DNA of 64,000 nt from contig CAYZCW010000008.1 of NCBI GenBank assembly GCA_964477035.1, positions 1 through 64,000 on the forward strand. Direction: 5' to 3'. A model generated the notes under the pieces. The model was given only the letters and a program-made list of their open reading frames with translations, ran no database searches and was not told where the DNA came from. The number at the start of each line of letters is the position of its first letter. Position 1 is the first letter of the stretch. The position numbers and the translations under genes are program-made. The stretch is from SLSG01 sp964477035. Lineage in GTDB: Bacteria > Bacteroidota > Bacteroidia > Bacteroidales > UBA7960. Shown here piece after piece: positions 36,735 to 46,836 of the stretch.

Positions 36735-39098
36735 TCAGAAAGGGTAGCCGATCGCCAGGCTGAACACGAGCTTGTCGCGCCTCCAGTTTTTGCTCAACGG
36801 CCTCACCGGCTCCAGGTATCCCTGCCGCTCCGTTCGCGGGTCTGCCAGGGGAAAGGCCACATCGAGCCGAAGCACGAAGAAGGTGGCATCCAAGCGGAGG
36901 CCGGCCCCACTGCCCAGGGCGATCTGCCTGAAAAAGCCGTCCCACGAGAACGCCCCCCCGGGGGTGTTCTCGTGTTCTTTCAAGGTCCAGATATTCCCCG
37001 CATCGGCGAACACGGCTCCCCTGAGCATGCCGGTGATGCCAAACCGGTATTCAAGACTGGCCTCCAGCTTGATCTCCCCGCTGTGGTAAGGGTTGAACCC
37101 GCCCGAGAGGCTGTCGGGCGGGACATAGGCTCCGGGCCCCAGCGTCCGCGGCTGAAAGGCCCGGATGCTGTTGACTCCCCCGATGTAGAACTGTTTCACA
37201 TAAGGCAGATAGTCCGAATTGCCATAAGGGAAACCGGCCCCTGCGACGAGCCTCATGGCCAGGCGCCCCCCCTTGCGGGCACGCAGGTAATAACGCGCAT
37301 CCATATCCGCCCGGGTATACTGGGAGAACTCATGACCCCACAGGGTGCGGGCGCGGCCCTTCGCCTGGTCGCTGCCCGACAGGGCACCGGCGGCAATCCA
37401 TGCCAGGTTCCCTGAAAGATCGAGGTTTAAATTGAGGTACAGATCGTTCCTTCCGCGATCCCCCGTTTCCTGCTGGGAGTTGTAAAGCCAGGAATACTGG
37501 GAGCCGATGATGTATTGTTCAAACAAGCCCCGCCGCATGAGCAGATCCCCGGCGAGCAATCCTTCCAGGTCCTGGCTGACATCGTTCAGGCTGAAAAGGT
37601 TTATCACCACCGGATGGAATTTCTGATGGATGGTCTGGCTGCGGTTCCAGCTGAAACCATATTGCAGCTGCCAGGAATTCAGACTGAATGCATCCGAACG
37701 GTTCAAATGCCTCCAACCGGCCTGGAAACTGGTCCGCGGCAAAAAGCGGGAATCGGATACCGGCCGGAAAAAAGGCACCACAAAACGCGGAAATACAAGT
37801 TCGGCGCCCAGCCCGGCCTCCCAGGCGCTGGCAGAAGCGGGCTGACGTCCGAGCAATGCCTCATAGCTTGCATCCACGTTGATATGAAGGCGTTCTGCCC
37901 CCCCCAACAGGTTGTTGTTGGTGAAGGAGGCATCGAAGCCGGGTCCGGCAAAATTATTGGATTTGCTCACCCCCCTGACTTCGGCCGCCAGGGTCAGTTT
38001 TTTGGCGGGTGAAAGCAGGATCCTGAGATCCAGCACCCCTTCATCCCCATCCGGAAGGCCGGCAGGCTCCTGGAAACGAAAATTAATGAAACGAAAGACA
38101 CCCAGACCCATGAGGCGGTTCAGGCTGCGGTCATGGGCATCCAGGTTGTACAGGCTTCCTGGTTCTAGGGAAAGAACGGAACGGAATAGACCAGGACGGA
38201 ATTGATCCTGGCTGTCAAACAGGGTGATGCCTTCCCCGGCGGAGAGGCCACCCTGCTTCGTGGTGGAGCCGGCGGGATCCGACAGGTAGTCCGCCTGGAT
38301 GCGGATGTTCCCGACCCGGTAGGTCATCAGGGCCTGGGGAGGGGTGTCATGTTTGATCCTCAGATGGAGGTCGACCGTACGGCTTCCTTGCATGGTATCC
38401 GCCAGGAAAATGAGATAATCCGGATGGAAGTAAAAATACCCCAGCCTTTTCATCTCCCGGTCGAGGCGGTCCCTCTCCTTCTTCAGTTCATCCAGGCGGT
38501 AGGGCCTGCCCGGTTTCAGCAGGCTCCCTTCCAACAGGGCGTTGACCTGCCGGGCGGCCGCATTGGTGGCCTCCGCCGGATAAAGGGTTCCCAGGATATA
38601 AGGGGGCTGAAGATGGACCAGGAATTGTACCGAGGCCGTCCTGGGTGTCGTATGGACCTGATAGGAAGCCGAGCCATCGAAGTAGCCCATATTGAACAGG
38701 CGGTTCTCAATGAGTTGCCGGCTGCGCTCGGGGTCGACCTGCTCCATCAGCACGGGCGGCCGGCCAAAACGGTTCCTCATCAGGTACCGCAGCCCCCGGC
38801 CCCTGGGTTCCCCGGCGGCAAAATACATCCAAAGCCGCGGCCGGGACGGACCGATGCGTTGGTTGGGTGCGGGCCTGATGACGCGTTGCAGCTCCTCCTC
38901 AATCATGGGTTTCTCCCGGAGGGTCTCCGCTGACTCGAACTCAATGGTGCTTCCCTTGTAAAGCCGCTGGTCTTCCTCAAGAAACCTCAGGCCCGTGCAG
39001 GATGATAGCCACAGTAGCAGGATAACCACCAGGGAACGGCCTGTGATGTTCCGGGCAGATGCGGCAGGGAAGGGGGCTATTGGATGGCGGCGGGTCAT
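36735..39098 (-). CDS. tamL: TamL-type BamA-family outer-membrane lipoprotein
   Basis: A 787-residue outer-membrane protein of the Omp85/BamA superfamily. The signal peptide ends in LWLSSC (about residues 32-37), a lipobox, matching the Bacteroidota variant TamL, a TamA with a lipid anchor. POTRA-like domains span about 40-400 and a 16-strand barrel follows, ending in the aromatic signal AIGYPF. It probably inserts or assembles outer-membrane proteins together with TamB. Its ATG overlaps the tamB stop by 4 bases (39095-39098), so the two are translationally coupled. Confidence 0.92.
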   Translation of the reverse strand: MTRRHPIAPFPAASARNITGRSLVVILLLWLSSCTGLRFLEEDQRLYKGSTIEFESAETLREKPMIEEELQRVIRPAPNQRIGPSRPRLWMYFAAGEPRGRGLRYLMRNRFGRPPVLMEQVDPERSRQLIENRLFNMGYFDGSASYQVHTTPRTASVQFLVHLQPPYILGTLYPAEATNAAARQVNALLEGSLLKPGRPYRLDELKKERDRLDREMKRLGYFYFHPDYLIFLADTMQGSRTVDLHLRIKHDTPPQALMTYRVGNIRIQADYLSDPAGSTTKQGGLSAGEGITLFDSQDQFRPGLFRSVLSLEPGSLYNLDAHDRSLNRLMGLGVFRFINFRFQEPAGLPDGDEGVLDLRILLSPAKKLTLAAEVRGVSKSNNFAGPGFDASFTNNNLLGGAERLHINVDASYEALLGRQPASASAWEAGLGAELVFPRFVVPFFRPVSDSRFLPRTSFQAGWRHLNRSDAFSLNSWQLQYGFSWNRSQTIHQKFHPVVINLFSLNDVSQDLEGLLAGDLLMRRGLFEQYIIGSQYSWLYNSQQETGDRGRNDLYLNLNLDLSGNLAWIAAGALSGSDQAKGRARTLWGHEFSQYTRADMDARYYLRARKGGRLAMRLVAGAGFPYGNSDYLPYVKQFYIGGVNSIRAFQPRTLGPGAYVPPDSLSGGFNPYHSGEIKLEASLEYRFGITGMLRGAVFADAGNIWTLKEHENTPGGAFSWDGFFRQIALGSGAGLRLDATFFVLRLDVAFPLADPRTERQGYLEPVRPLSKNWRRDKLVFSLAIGYPF

Positions 39099-42000
39099 GG
39101 TGTCTGGTCTGTTTTGAACAGGTCACGCAATTCTTGATAGGTTCTGCGAAAACGCAGGGCTAGCCCGGTTTTTATGAGCTGTCCCTCGAACAGGTCCCCG
39201 AACTCCTTTTTCCGGAATCCCAGCAGGACTAAGCTCCCCTCCTCGTTCAGCAGGTACTCGATGGTGAAGTCCCCCGCGATGTCACCGGCCGAGGCCTCTC
39301 TCCTGCGTTCATCCTCCAGTTCGACATTGCCCCCCACAGTGATGCGCATCCGTTCATCGAAAAAATTCCTGGAAACTTCCATGTTCAGACGGGTGGACCC
39401 CTCCACGCCTTCCCCTGTAAAATGCTCCTGGCTTTGAAGATCGAACCGGATGTCCACGCCCCGTATGTACCTGTCCGACAACCTGTTCAGCTGCTGCGAA
39501 AGAAGGCGGCTGGCGCTTGTCCGCGCCGCTGCCGTCATGCCGGGACCCTCCCCCAATGCTTCAAAGGGGTTGTCCTGCAGGAAAGTGCCCAGAACCAGCA
39601 GGGCAAATGCCTGTTTGTTGCGCTCCGATTCGTGCTGGTTCAGCTCCTGAAGCCTGGCCTGGAGGCGGCCGTCAAGGGCGTTGCGGTGTTCCTCCGGCAG
39701 CCCGATTTCGAAACGGATGTCCGGTTCCATCATCCTGCCCGTCATCCTCATAATGACCGTGAAAGGGAACAACTGCCTCAGGGCCGGGTCATCGGCCCCG
39801 CCCGGGTGATGCTCAAAAAGCTCCCGCACCTGGGTGCGGACCGCATACTGGGCGGTGAGGTCCACTTCCGGGTTCATGGGATCACCCGTCCAGAGGATGC
39901 TGCTGCCACGCCGGATATTGAAGTGCCGGCGAACCACATCATAAAACGTCATCAGGTAGGCCCCTTCGGTCAGCTCATACCGTCCCGCAAGCGAAACCCT
40001 TCCCCCGGGGTCCGTACCATAGCTCAGCATCCCGCCGCCACGCAGCTGCAAGTAATCCCCTGCATGGGGGTCAATCAGGATACGTAGCCTCGCCGTGGGG
40101 TCGACCTCGATGTTGACGCCGACATCCAGGTTCCGGAAGGCATGGGTCAGGGGCGCCGCCACGGGGGATTCCTCTTCGAAAGGCCAGGCAGAAGGGTCTC
40201 CCTCCGGGAGAAAGGCCACCACGCCTTCCGAGCCGATGGCGCGGGGGTCTGACTGCGGAATGACCATGTCGAAAAAGGACCCTTCCTTCAGGGCAAAGCT
40301 TCCCTCCAGGACCGGAGCGTCTGCCTGGCCGCGAAGCTGCAGGTCGCTGCTGAACTGCACCCTCCCCGAGAAGAGGGGGTTCTCCCCCGGGGGGATGTCC
40401 AGGGCAAGAAACTGATCCGAAGTCAGGTCCAGCGAAAAGCCCACCGACCCCGGGTCTGACAGGTCCAGGTGCCCATTCAGGCTGGCCGGCCGGCCAGCCC
40501 TGTCCAGCAGGGTAAAATTCCGAAAGGTGATGCGGTTGCGGTCAAAATACAAAGTGTCATCCTTCAGGCTGAAACCGGTGTGCAGGTAGGTGACCTGAAA
40601 GCCGGTTTCCCTGAAACGGATAAACCCCGACAAGTCCGGCCCCATGCTGTCTCCCCCAGCCTGCAAACGGCCCGTGACATGGCCCTGCAGTCCCGTGATT
40701 TCTCCCATGGCAAATCCTTCCAGCGTGCCCAGGTCGAGCCCCCCCAGGATCAGGTCCAGCCCGTAAAGTGGAGCCTCTCCCGGTTCAAAGTAGCCTTTCA
40801 TGGAAACATCATTGCCGCGGCCAGTCAGGGAGGAGGAAAACACAAAACGGTCCGTGCCCCCGTTCTCCACCTGCAGGCTGAGGTCTCCCATGCCGGTCCC
40901 CCCGTAAGTCAGATCCTTCAGTCCGATGTCCGCTTTGAGCGACAGTTTCCCGAACAAATCCTCCACGACCACCTGCCCGTCCAGCAAGCCCCCCGGGCCA
41001 TCCGTCTCCATCAGGGAGGCAAGCTGACCCAGATCAAACTGCCTCAGGCTTAGCCGAAATGGTGGCTGATGCCAGACAGGGCCTTCCCCGCCTGCCCCGT
41101 CCTGTGCTTCCCGTGCAAGCGGGGGACCCAGCCATGGCCCGCCAGCCCCTTCCAGGCTCTGCAACGCCAGCGAGGCCCCTTCCCTTTCCAGCCTGAACCC
41201 CTGGAAGATCAACAAGCCGGGACCGGCCAGGATGGCGTGGCCGGGTGCCACCGTCCAGGTGTCCCCGTGCAGCAGCAGGGCTTCCCCGAAACGGAGTTCG
41301 AACCATGGGTCCCTTCGGCTGATCAGACCTTCGGCCCCCAGCCAGGCATGGCCCTCCTGGTCGTCAAAGCCGAGGGAGAATTGCAGCAGCTGCTCCCGGA
41401 AAGACCCTTGAAGAACGGGCCGGTGAAGGTCCAGGCCCACCCCTTCGAATCGTGTGAGGCCCAATGTAAAGCCCGCCATTTCCGGGTCTGTGCCGGCACG
41501 GACCTCCAGCCCGGAAAGCACCATACCCCCGTACTCCAGGTGCGGGATGTCCCCTTTCAGGTGCAGTGCCGGTGCCTCCGTGCTGAAGTCGCACGTCAGG
41601 GAGAGGGGACCGTAAGACGCCAGCTCCGGCAGGAACACGCCGGTGAGCCAATCCGAAGGGAGGACCCTCACTTCCAGGCTGAACCAGGTCGCTTCCTCCC
41701 CGGCTTCCCGGCCCTGACCATCCCCACTCCCCGGGCCTGCGGCAGCACCGGTCGCCGGCCCTTGTGGCTCATCTCCCAGGAGGGACAGCAGGTGCGGGAG
41801 CAGGAGGTCCGGAACCTTCAGGGGGGAGGCATTGCCCCTGTAGTTTGCCTGGAGGATGGGCGAAGAAATTCCCATCCGAAAGGTTCCGCTGTCCACCCCG
41901 GATGCATCCGGTGCGGATGCCAGCACCAACAGGGAGTCCATGGAAAACAACCGCTTCTGCGTCTGCAGGCTCGCCTCCTCCAGCCGGGCAAATCCCTCGA

Positions 42001-43954
42001 TGAAATCGTCGCCGCGGGGGCTCAGCCGGGCCCGCAGCCGGGTGCTGAACACCATGACGGAATCCGACCAGCCAAGCGCCATGGCATCCAGGCGGTCAAG
42101 GTTCATGGAGGCCTCCAGCACCGGCACCGCTCCCCCCAGGGACAGGCTTGTCCCGGCCGAAAGCTGCAGGTGGGGGTCATGGTACATCAGGGCGGCATCC
42201 AGGACCCCATCCCCCAGGGTCCCTTCCGCGGTCAGGCCGGAATAATGGTATCCGCGCAGCAGGGCATGATGAACCCGCAGGGAAAAGCTTCCCGTCGCTG
42301 TCGCGGGGTCCGCCCCCCTGCCGTCTGCCTGCAAGGCCAGGGAAAGGCTGTCGGGAAGTGCTGCGTTTCCCAGCAGGGATCCCAGCCGCAAGTGCCTGAA
42401 ATCCACCGTGCCGTTGTAGACCGGATCCCTGTCCGACAATCCATACACCCCACCCGCCAGATCCACCTGCCCCAGCCCGCTATCCAGGGAAACCAAGGCC
42501 TGTAGTGCATCGGGGCGGCTGCTCAGGCTGCCTTGCACCACCAGGGTGTCCCAACCGGCAAACCCTTCGGGAAAAATGCCTGCCAGCAAGGGGTGAAAGG
42601 AGAGGGCATGGCTGGCTGCCACCATAAAAGCAGGAAGTTCCAGCTCCAGGGAGTCCGCCTCCGGCAATCCCCCGATCCGGCCCTGTCCCTGAACAAAAAG
42701 GAATCCCGGCAATTCGAGGGACAACTGTCCGATATCCAGCCTGTCAACGGTTCCGGAAAGCTGCAAGGCCGCCCGCAGTTCATCAATCTCTGCCGGGAGG
42801 AGGTCCTCCGCTGCGGCAACCAGGTCCAGCACATCCCGGCCCAGCAGGATACGGCCTTCTTCCAGGGCCACTTCAGCGGATCCAGGATGCCTGTCATCCA
42901 GGTGAAAAGGCCCCGGGCCGAGGATCCTTGAGGCCTCCACCAGGGAAGCGGCGGTCTCCAGCCTGAAGCCGTGCACCTCCAACTTGTCATCCACGGCCAG
43001 GCGTGCCCTCACATCCAGCAGGGAAAGCCTGCCCGGCAAGGCGGCGGACAGGTGGCGGAGGTCGGCCGACAGGCCTTGTTCGCCCAGCAGGAAGTCAGCC
43101 ACCTGCAACCGGAGTCGCTCAACCTCCCAGGGACTGCCCCCGTTGCGGAAGGCCACCCGGGCATCCAGTCCGTCCACCTCCAGGCTTTCGAGCAGCAGAT
43201 CCAAAGCGGGCCATCCGGGTGGTTCCGCCGGAACGTCTTCCTCACGGCCCCCGGCTTCCGGCAAAAGGGCCTGAAAGACGGCGCCGGACAGGCGGGTGGG
43301 ACCGATGTGCAGGGCGGTGAATGCAGGGTCTGCCCGGGTCAGGCGGGTGCTGAACTGTCCGAGGACCAGGGACCATTCCATCCCCCCGGGCTGGTCTGCC
43401 ATGCGCAGGTGGATATCTTCAAGGGCCAGGTCGCTGACACGGAGGGACCAGCCCGTGGCTCCGGCACCTGCTCCGGCTTCCTCTTCCGAATTCTCTGTGA
43501 GCGCGCCGTATCCGGCGACGGGCGGGTTGCCGGACAGCCGTTGCAGGAACACTTCCGCATTGAACAGGCTGTCAGGATGGCAGCGGGTAAGCTGCAGGCG
43601 GGCATGCCGCAAGGAGACAGACCGCACGTCCAGCACCTGGTTCCACAGGGCCGCCGGACGGATGCGCAGGCGAAAGCTCCCGGCGTACAACAGGGTGTCC
43701 CCGCGGTGGTCCTCAGCCATGAGGCCGTCCAGCCGTACCATGCCCGGCAGCAGCACCCACAACCTGTCCAGTCCGATCCGGGTTCCCGTGCGCCGGGAGA
43801 GTTCCTCTGTCAGCGTCCGGGCCAGGCGTTGCTGAAACGGGGGCAGCTGGACGAGCACTCCCAGCAGCAGGATCACAAATACCAGCAGCAGGGGCAGCCG
43901 CAGCAGCCATCGGAGAACCCGGCGGACGGGATGTCGGTGTTTTGTTCCAGACAT
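39095..43954 (-). CDS. tamB: TamB/DUF490 translocation and assembly module protein
   Basis: A 1619-residue periplasm-spanning protein. One N-terminal membrane helix (about residues 17-40) anchors it in the inner membrane. The middle is a long beta-taco groove of repeated beta-strands, and the C-terminal DUF490 domain at about 1290-1615 shows LQLRGGGMLSYGTDPGGRVSLAG and similar blocks. TamB-like proteins move lipids between membranes or help assemble outer-membrane proteins with TamA/TamL. It is the first gene of the tamB-tamL pair. It is longer than E. coli TamB (about 1260 residues), as is usual in Bacteroidota. A partial -7 box (TACCTTGG) occurs upstream, too weak to annotate. Confidence 0.93.
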   Translation of the reverse strand: MSGTKHRHPVRRVLRWLLRLPLLLVFVILLLGVLVQLPPFQQRLARTLTEELSRRTGTRIGLDRLWVLLPGMVRLDGLMAEDHRGDTLLYAGSFRLRIRPAALWNQVLDVRSVSLRHARLQLTRCHPDSLFNAEVFLQRLSGNPPVAGYGALTENSEEEAGAGAGATGWSLRVSDLALEDIHLRMADQPGGMEWSLVLGQFSTRLTRADPAFTALHIGPTRLSGAVFQALLPEAGGREEDVPAEPPGWPALDLLLESLEVDGLDARVAFRNGGSPWEVERLRLQVADFLLGEQGLSADLRHLSAALPGRLSLLDVRARLAVDDKLEVHGFRLETAASLVEASRILGPGPFHLDDRHPGSAEVALEEGRILLGRDVLDLVAAAEDLLPAEIDELRAALQLSGTVDRLDIGQLSLELPGFLFVQGQGRIGGLPEADSLELELPAFMVAASHALSFHPLLAGIFPEGFAGWDTLVVQGSLSSRPDALQALVSLDSGLGQVDLAGGVYGLSDRDPVYNGTVDFRHLRLGSLLGNAALPDSLSLALQADGRGADPATATGSFSLRVHHALLRGYHYSGLTAEGTLGDGVLDAALMYHDPHLQLSAGTSLSLGGAVPVLEASMNLDRLDAMALGWSDSVMVFSTRLRARLSPRGDDFIEGFARLEEASLQTQKRLFSMDSLLVLASAPDASGVDSGTFRMGISSPILQANYRGNASPLKVPDLLLPHLLSLLGDEPQGPATGAAAGPGSGDGQGREAGEEATWFSLEVRVLPSDWLTGVFLPELASYGPLSLTCDFSTEAPALHLKGDIPHLEYGGMVLSGLEVRAGTDPEMAGFTLGLTRFEGVGLDLHRPVLQGSFREQLLQFSLGFDDQEGHAWLGAEGLISRRDPWFELRFGEALLLHGDTWTVAPGHAILAGPGLLIFQGFRLEREGASLALQSLEGAGGPWLGPPLAREAQDGAGGEGPVWHQPPFRLSLRQFDLGQLASLMETDGPGGLLDGQVVVEDLFGKLSLKADIGLKDLTYGGTGMGDLSLQVENGGTDRFVFSSSLTGRGNDVSMKGYFEPGEAPLYGLDLILGGLDLGTLEGFAMGEITGLQGHVTGRLQAGGDSMGPDLSGFIRFRETGFQVTYLHTGFSLKDDTLYFDRNRITFRNFTLLDRAGRPASLNGHLDLSDPGSVGFSLDLTSDQFLALDIPPGENPLFSGRVQFSSDLQLRGQADAPVLEGSFALKEGSFFDMVIPQSDPRAIGSEGVVAFLPEGDPSAWPFEEESPVAAPLTHAFRNLDVGVNIEVDPTARLRILIDPHAGDYLQLRGGGMLSYGTDPGGRVSLAGRYELTEGAYLMTFYDVVRRHFNIRRGSSILWTGDPMNPEVDLTAQYAVRTQVRELFEHHPGGADDPALRQLFPFTVIMRMTGRMMEPDIRFEIGLPEEHRNALDGRLQARLQELNQHESERNKQAFALLVLGTFLQDNPFEALGEGPGMTAAARTSASRLLSQQLNRLSDRYIRGVDIRFDLQSQEHFTGEGVEGSTRLNMEVSRNFFDERMRITVGGNVELEDERRREASAGDIAGDFTIEYLLNEEGSLVLLGFRKKEFGDLFEGQLIKTGLALRFRRTYQELRDLFKTDQTP

Positions 43955-44121
43955 AGGTTATTGTCGGATGCGGCGTCCGGGATGGCCCGTCCAGGCGGGT
44001 CAATCAGGACGTCCAATGGAAACCAAGGTACAAAAGAAGCCCCAGGTTTCCAACTTGCGGTAAGCTTTTCATGATTGTTTAAAAAACTTTAGGAACTTTG
44101 TGGCATCAACAATCCCGAAAC

Positions 44122-44466
44122 ATGGCCAGGAAAGAGAAGCATTACCGGCACGGCATCGTGTACAGCACCAACCCTGATTTCAGGTTTGAACCATCCGACG
44201 AGGAAAGGGAAACGCCCCCTCCCGGAGAGCAGCAGCTGAAAATAGGGATCAGCAAGAAAGGGCGGGGCGGCAAGACCGTCAGCCTGGTCACCGGGTTCAC
44301 GGGACGCACGGCCGACCTGGAAGCGCTGGGCAAGGAGCTCAGGACACGTTGCGGGGTGGGAGGATCTGCCAAGGACGGAGAGATCCTGCTGCAGGGAGAT
44401 GTGCGGGACAAGGCGCTGGACTTTCTTCTGGGGAAAGGCTACCAGGCAAAAAAGGCGGGAGGATGA
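44122..44466 (+). CDS. SUI1/YciH-family translation factor
   Basis: A 114-residue protein of the eIF1/SUI1 family. The SUI1 domain covers about 44-112: KKGRGGKTVSLVTGF, followed by LGKELRTRCGVGGSAKDGEILLQGD. In bacteria the homologue YciH influences start-codon fidelity and stress responses. The start ATG 44122 is preferred to an upstream TTG in frame. It is a single gene, divergent from tamB and convergent with hydrogenase operon 1, with 36 bases before the hydC stop and no clear terminator. Confidence 0.92.
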   Translation: MARKEKHYRHGIVYSTNPDFRFEPSDEERETPPPGEQQLKIGISKKGRGGKTVSLVTGFTGRTADLEALGKELRTRCGVGGSAKDGEILLQGDVRDKALDFLLGKGYQAKKAGG

Positions 44467-44502
44467 TCCCCCCGCCCTGTACAATCAGTCCATGAATGCG
44501 AA

Positions 44503-44991
44503 TCAATCTTCCTCGTATTCCTTCAGGATGTCCTTGACCCCGTCGGTGGTCACACGGCCATAGGTTTTATCTCCCACCATGACCACGGGAGCGAGCCCGC
44601 AGGCCCCCACGCAGCGCAGGCAGGTAATGGAAAACTTTCCGTCCGGGGTTGTTTCCCCGACAGGCACCTTCAGGATCCGTTTGAATTCCTCGAGCACCTT
44701 TTCGGCCCCGCGCACGTAGCAGGCAGTCCCGGTACAGATGGAGATCGGGTACCGTCCCTTGGGAAGCATGGTGAAGAAGGAATAGAACGTGACCACTCCG
44801 TAGACCTTGGCCACGCTGACTTGGAGCTCCTCGGCCACCACCTCCTGCACTTCTGCGGGCAGGTAGCCGAAAATTTCCTGGGCTTTGTGCAGTACGTTGA
44901 TCAGCTCGCCCGGCTTGTTGCCGAAGGATTTGGCGACCTCCCTGAGTTGCTGCACATCACTTTCCTTGAGTTTTACTTTTATGGATGTCAT
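44503..44991 (-). CDS. hydC: HydC/NuoE-type [2Fe-2S] subunit of [FeFe] hydrogenase 1
   Basis: A 162-residue thioredoxin-like [2Fe-2S] protein of the NuoE family. The cluster cysteines are Cys86, Cys91, Cys127 and Cys131 (Cx4C and Cx3C); Cys124 is extra. It passes electrons between the flavin subunit HydB and the catalytic subunit HydA in the trimeric hydrogenase. It is the last gene of operon 1, 49 bases after hydA. The absence of any other complex I gene rules out a respiratory NADH dehydrogenase. Confidence 0.93.
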   Translation of the reverse strand: MTSIKVKLKESDVQQLREVAKSFGNKPGELINVLHKAQEIFGYLPAEVQEVVAEELQVSVAKVYGVVTFYSFFTMLPKGRYPISICTGTACYVRGAEKVLEEFKRILKVPVGETTPDGKFSITCLRCVGACGLAPVVMVGDKTYGRVTTDGVKDILKEYEED

Positions 44992-45040
44992 TATTTCTGG
45001 TTTTATTGTTTGTCAATCAATGATCCTGAAGGCCGGGCAC

Positions 45041-46813
45041 CTAGTCGAGCAACACCTTCTTATCTTTCTTGGCGAAGTAATGGGTATGCAGCAGGTGGTG
45101 GGCCTTCTCACTCATGGGCTTGCCCAGGAATTCCTCATACAGGGTCTTGATGTACGGGTTTTCGTGGGATTTGCGGATGGGCTTTCCGGCATCCTCCTGA
45201 TAGATGGCCTTTTGACGGGCCTTGAGCACATCGGGATTGCCGTGATGCAGGGGTTGCCCGCCACCACCAATGCAGCCGCTGGGGCAGGCCATGATCTCAA
45301 TGGCATGGTAATGGCTTTTGCCTGCCTTGATCTCTTCCAGAAGCTTGCGGGCATTGCCCAGGCCGTGGGCGATGCCGATATGGATATCCACCCCGTTGAA
45401 ATCGATGGATGCCGAACGGATGCCTTCCAGGCCGCGCAGCTGCTCGAAGTCGACCTTTTCGAGGGTCTTTCCTGTATGGATCTCATAGGCGGTCCGGGCG
45501 GCGGCTTCAATGACCCCGCCGGTGGTGCCGAAGATCACCCCTGCGCCCGTTGACTCGCCCATAGGCTTGTCAAAATCCTCGTCCGGCAAATCATTCAGAC
45601 TGAGGTTGGAGCTCTTGATCAGGGCCGCCAGCTCGCGTGTGGAGATGGAAAAGTCCACATCCGGATTGCCGTCCACCTGGAATTCCTCCCGGGTGCATTC
45701 ATATTTCTTGGCCACGCAGGGCATCACAGACACCACGACCATGTCCTTGCGGTCCACTTTGATCTTGTCGGCAAAATAGGTCTTGGCAATGGAACCGAAC
45801 ATCTGCTGGGGGGAACGGGCCGTGGAGGGAATGTCGAGCATGTCCGGGAAATGGTATTCAAAAAAGTTGACCCATCCGGGGCAGCAGGAAGTGAGCATGG
45901 GCAGCTTGACCTCCTTATCGCCTCCCAGGTGCCGGGTCAGGCGGTCCAGCAGCTCGGTGCCCTCCTCCATGATGGTCAGGTCGGCCGCGAAATCCGTGTC
46001 AAACACATAGTCAAACCCAAGGCGGCGCAGGGCGCTGACCATTTTCCCGGTCACCAGGGTGCCCGGCTCCATGCCGAACTCCTCGCCCAGGGCAGCCCTG
46101 ACGGCGGGAGCGGTCTGTACGACCACGGTTTTGGTCGGATCGGCCAGGGCACGCACCACCTGGTTGGTATGGTCCACCTCTGTGAGGGCCCCGGTGGGGC
46201 AAACAGCCACGCACTGACCGCAATAGGTGCATTCGCTGTGGTCCAGGTCCCTTTCGAAGGCAGGGGCCACCACGGCTTCGAATCCACGGTTGATGCCGGA
46301 GAGCACGCCCACGGTCTGGAAGTCGTTGCACATGGTCTCGCACCGGCGGCACATGATGCACTTGTCCATCTCACGAATAATGGCCGGTGAAAAGTCGGGC
46401 TTGTAGGTCGACTTCTCTCCCTGGAACGGGATGCTGCGCACCCCCATCTTGATGGCCATGTTCTGCAGGTCGCAATGTCCGCTTTTCGCACAGATCAGGC
46501 AGTCGAACGGATGGTCCGACAGGATGAGTTCCAGGACGGTCTTGCGGGCGTTCAGCACCCGCATGCTGTGGGTGTGGACCACCATATCCCCGGTGCATTC
46601 GGTGGCACAGGACGGGGCCAGGTTGCGCCGGCCTTCCACCTCCACCACACACACCCGGCAACCGCCCGGTTTGTGTTCTATATTCAGGTCTCCCAGGTTC
46701 ATGTAACACAGGGTGGGAATCTCAATCCCCAGCTTCTTTGCGGCGTGGAAAATGGTGGTTCCTTTTTCCACCTCGACAGGCCTGTTGTCGATCGTCAATT
46801 TAATCAGTTCCAT
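45041..46813 (-). CDS. hydA: [FeFe] hydrogenase catalytic subunit HydA (operon 1)
   Basis: A 590-residue hydrogenase large subunit that reduces protons to H2 or the reverse. From the N-terminus: a plant-type [2Fe-2S] site (Cys36, 52, 55, 69), a His-ligated [4Fe-4S] site (His101, Cys105, 108, 114), two [4Fe-4S] sites (Cys152, 155, 158, 162 and Cys195, 198, 201, 205), then the H-cluster domain. H-cluster motifs are TSCCPGW (Cys310, Cys311), MPCVAKKYE (Cys366) and MACPSGCIGGGGQP (Cys510, Cys514). The start is ATG 46813; an upstream in-frame extension is not coding. It sits between hydB (23 bases away) and hydC, the arrangement of trimeric, possibly bifurcating, enzymes. Confidence 0.96.
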   Translation of the reverse strand: MELIKLTIDNRPVEVEKGTTIFHAAKKLGIEIPTLCYMNLGDLNIEHKPGGCRVCVVEVEGRRNLAPSCATECTGDMVVHTHSMRVLNARKTVLELILSDHPFDCLICAKSGHCDLQNMAIKMGVRSIPFQGEKSTYKPDFSPAIIREMDKCIMCRRCETMCNDFQTVGVLSGINRGFEAVVAPAFERDLDHSECTYCGQCVAVCPTGALTEVDHTNQVVRALADPTKTVVVQTAPAVRAALGEEFGMEPGTLVTGKMVSALRRLGFDYVFDTDFAADLTIMEEGTELLDRLTRHLGGDKEVKLPMLTSCCPGWVNFFEYHFPDMLDIPSTARSPQQMFGSIAKTYFADKIKVDRKDMVVVSVMPCVAKKYECTREEFQVDGNPDVDFSISTRELAALIKSSNLSLNDLPDEDFDKPMGESTGAGVIFGTTGGVIEAAARTAYEIHTGKTLEKVDFEQLRGLEGIRSASIDFNGVDIHIGIAHGLGNARKLLEEIKAGKSHYHAIEIMACPSGCIGGGGQPLHHGNPDVLKARQKAIYQEDAGKPIRKSHENPYIKTLYEEFLGKPMSEKAHHLLHTHYFAKKDKKVLLD

Positions 46814-46836
46814 TATCTTGGTTCCTTGTTTGGTTT

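Noticed and set aside
34687..36945. A 752-codon minus-strand ORF opposite the tricorn protease
   Set aside because: It is antisense to a well-supported protease, has no family match by eye, and its composition follows from the other strand.
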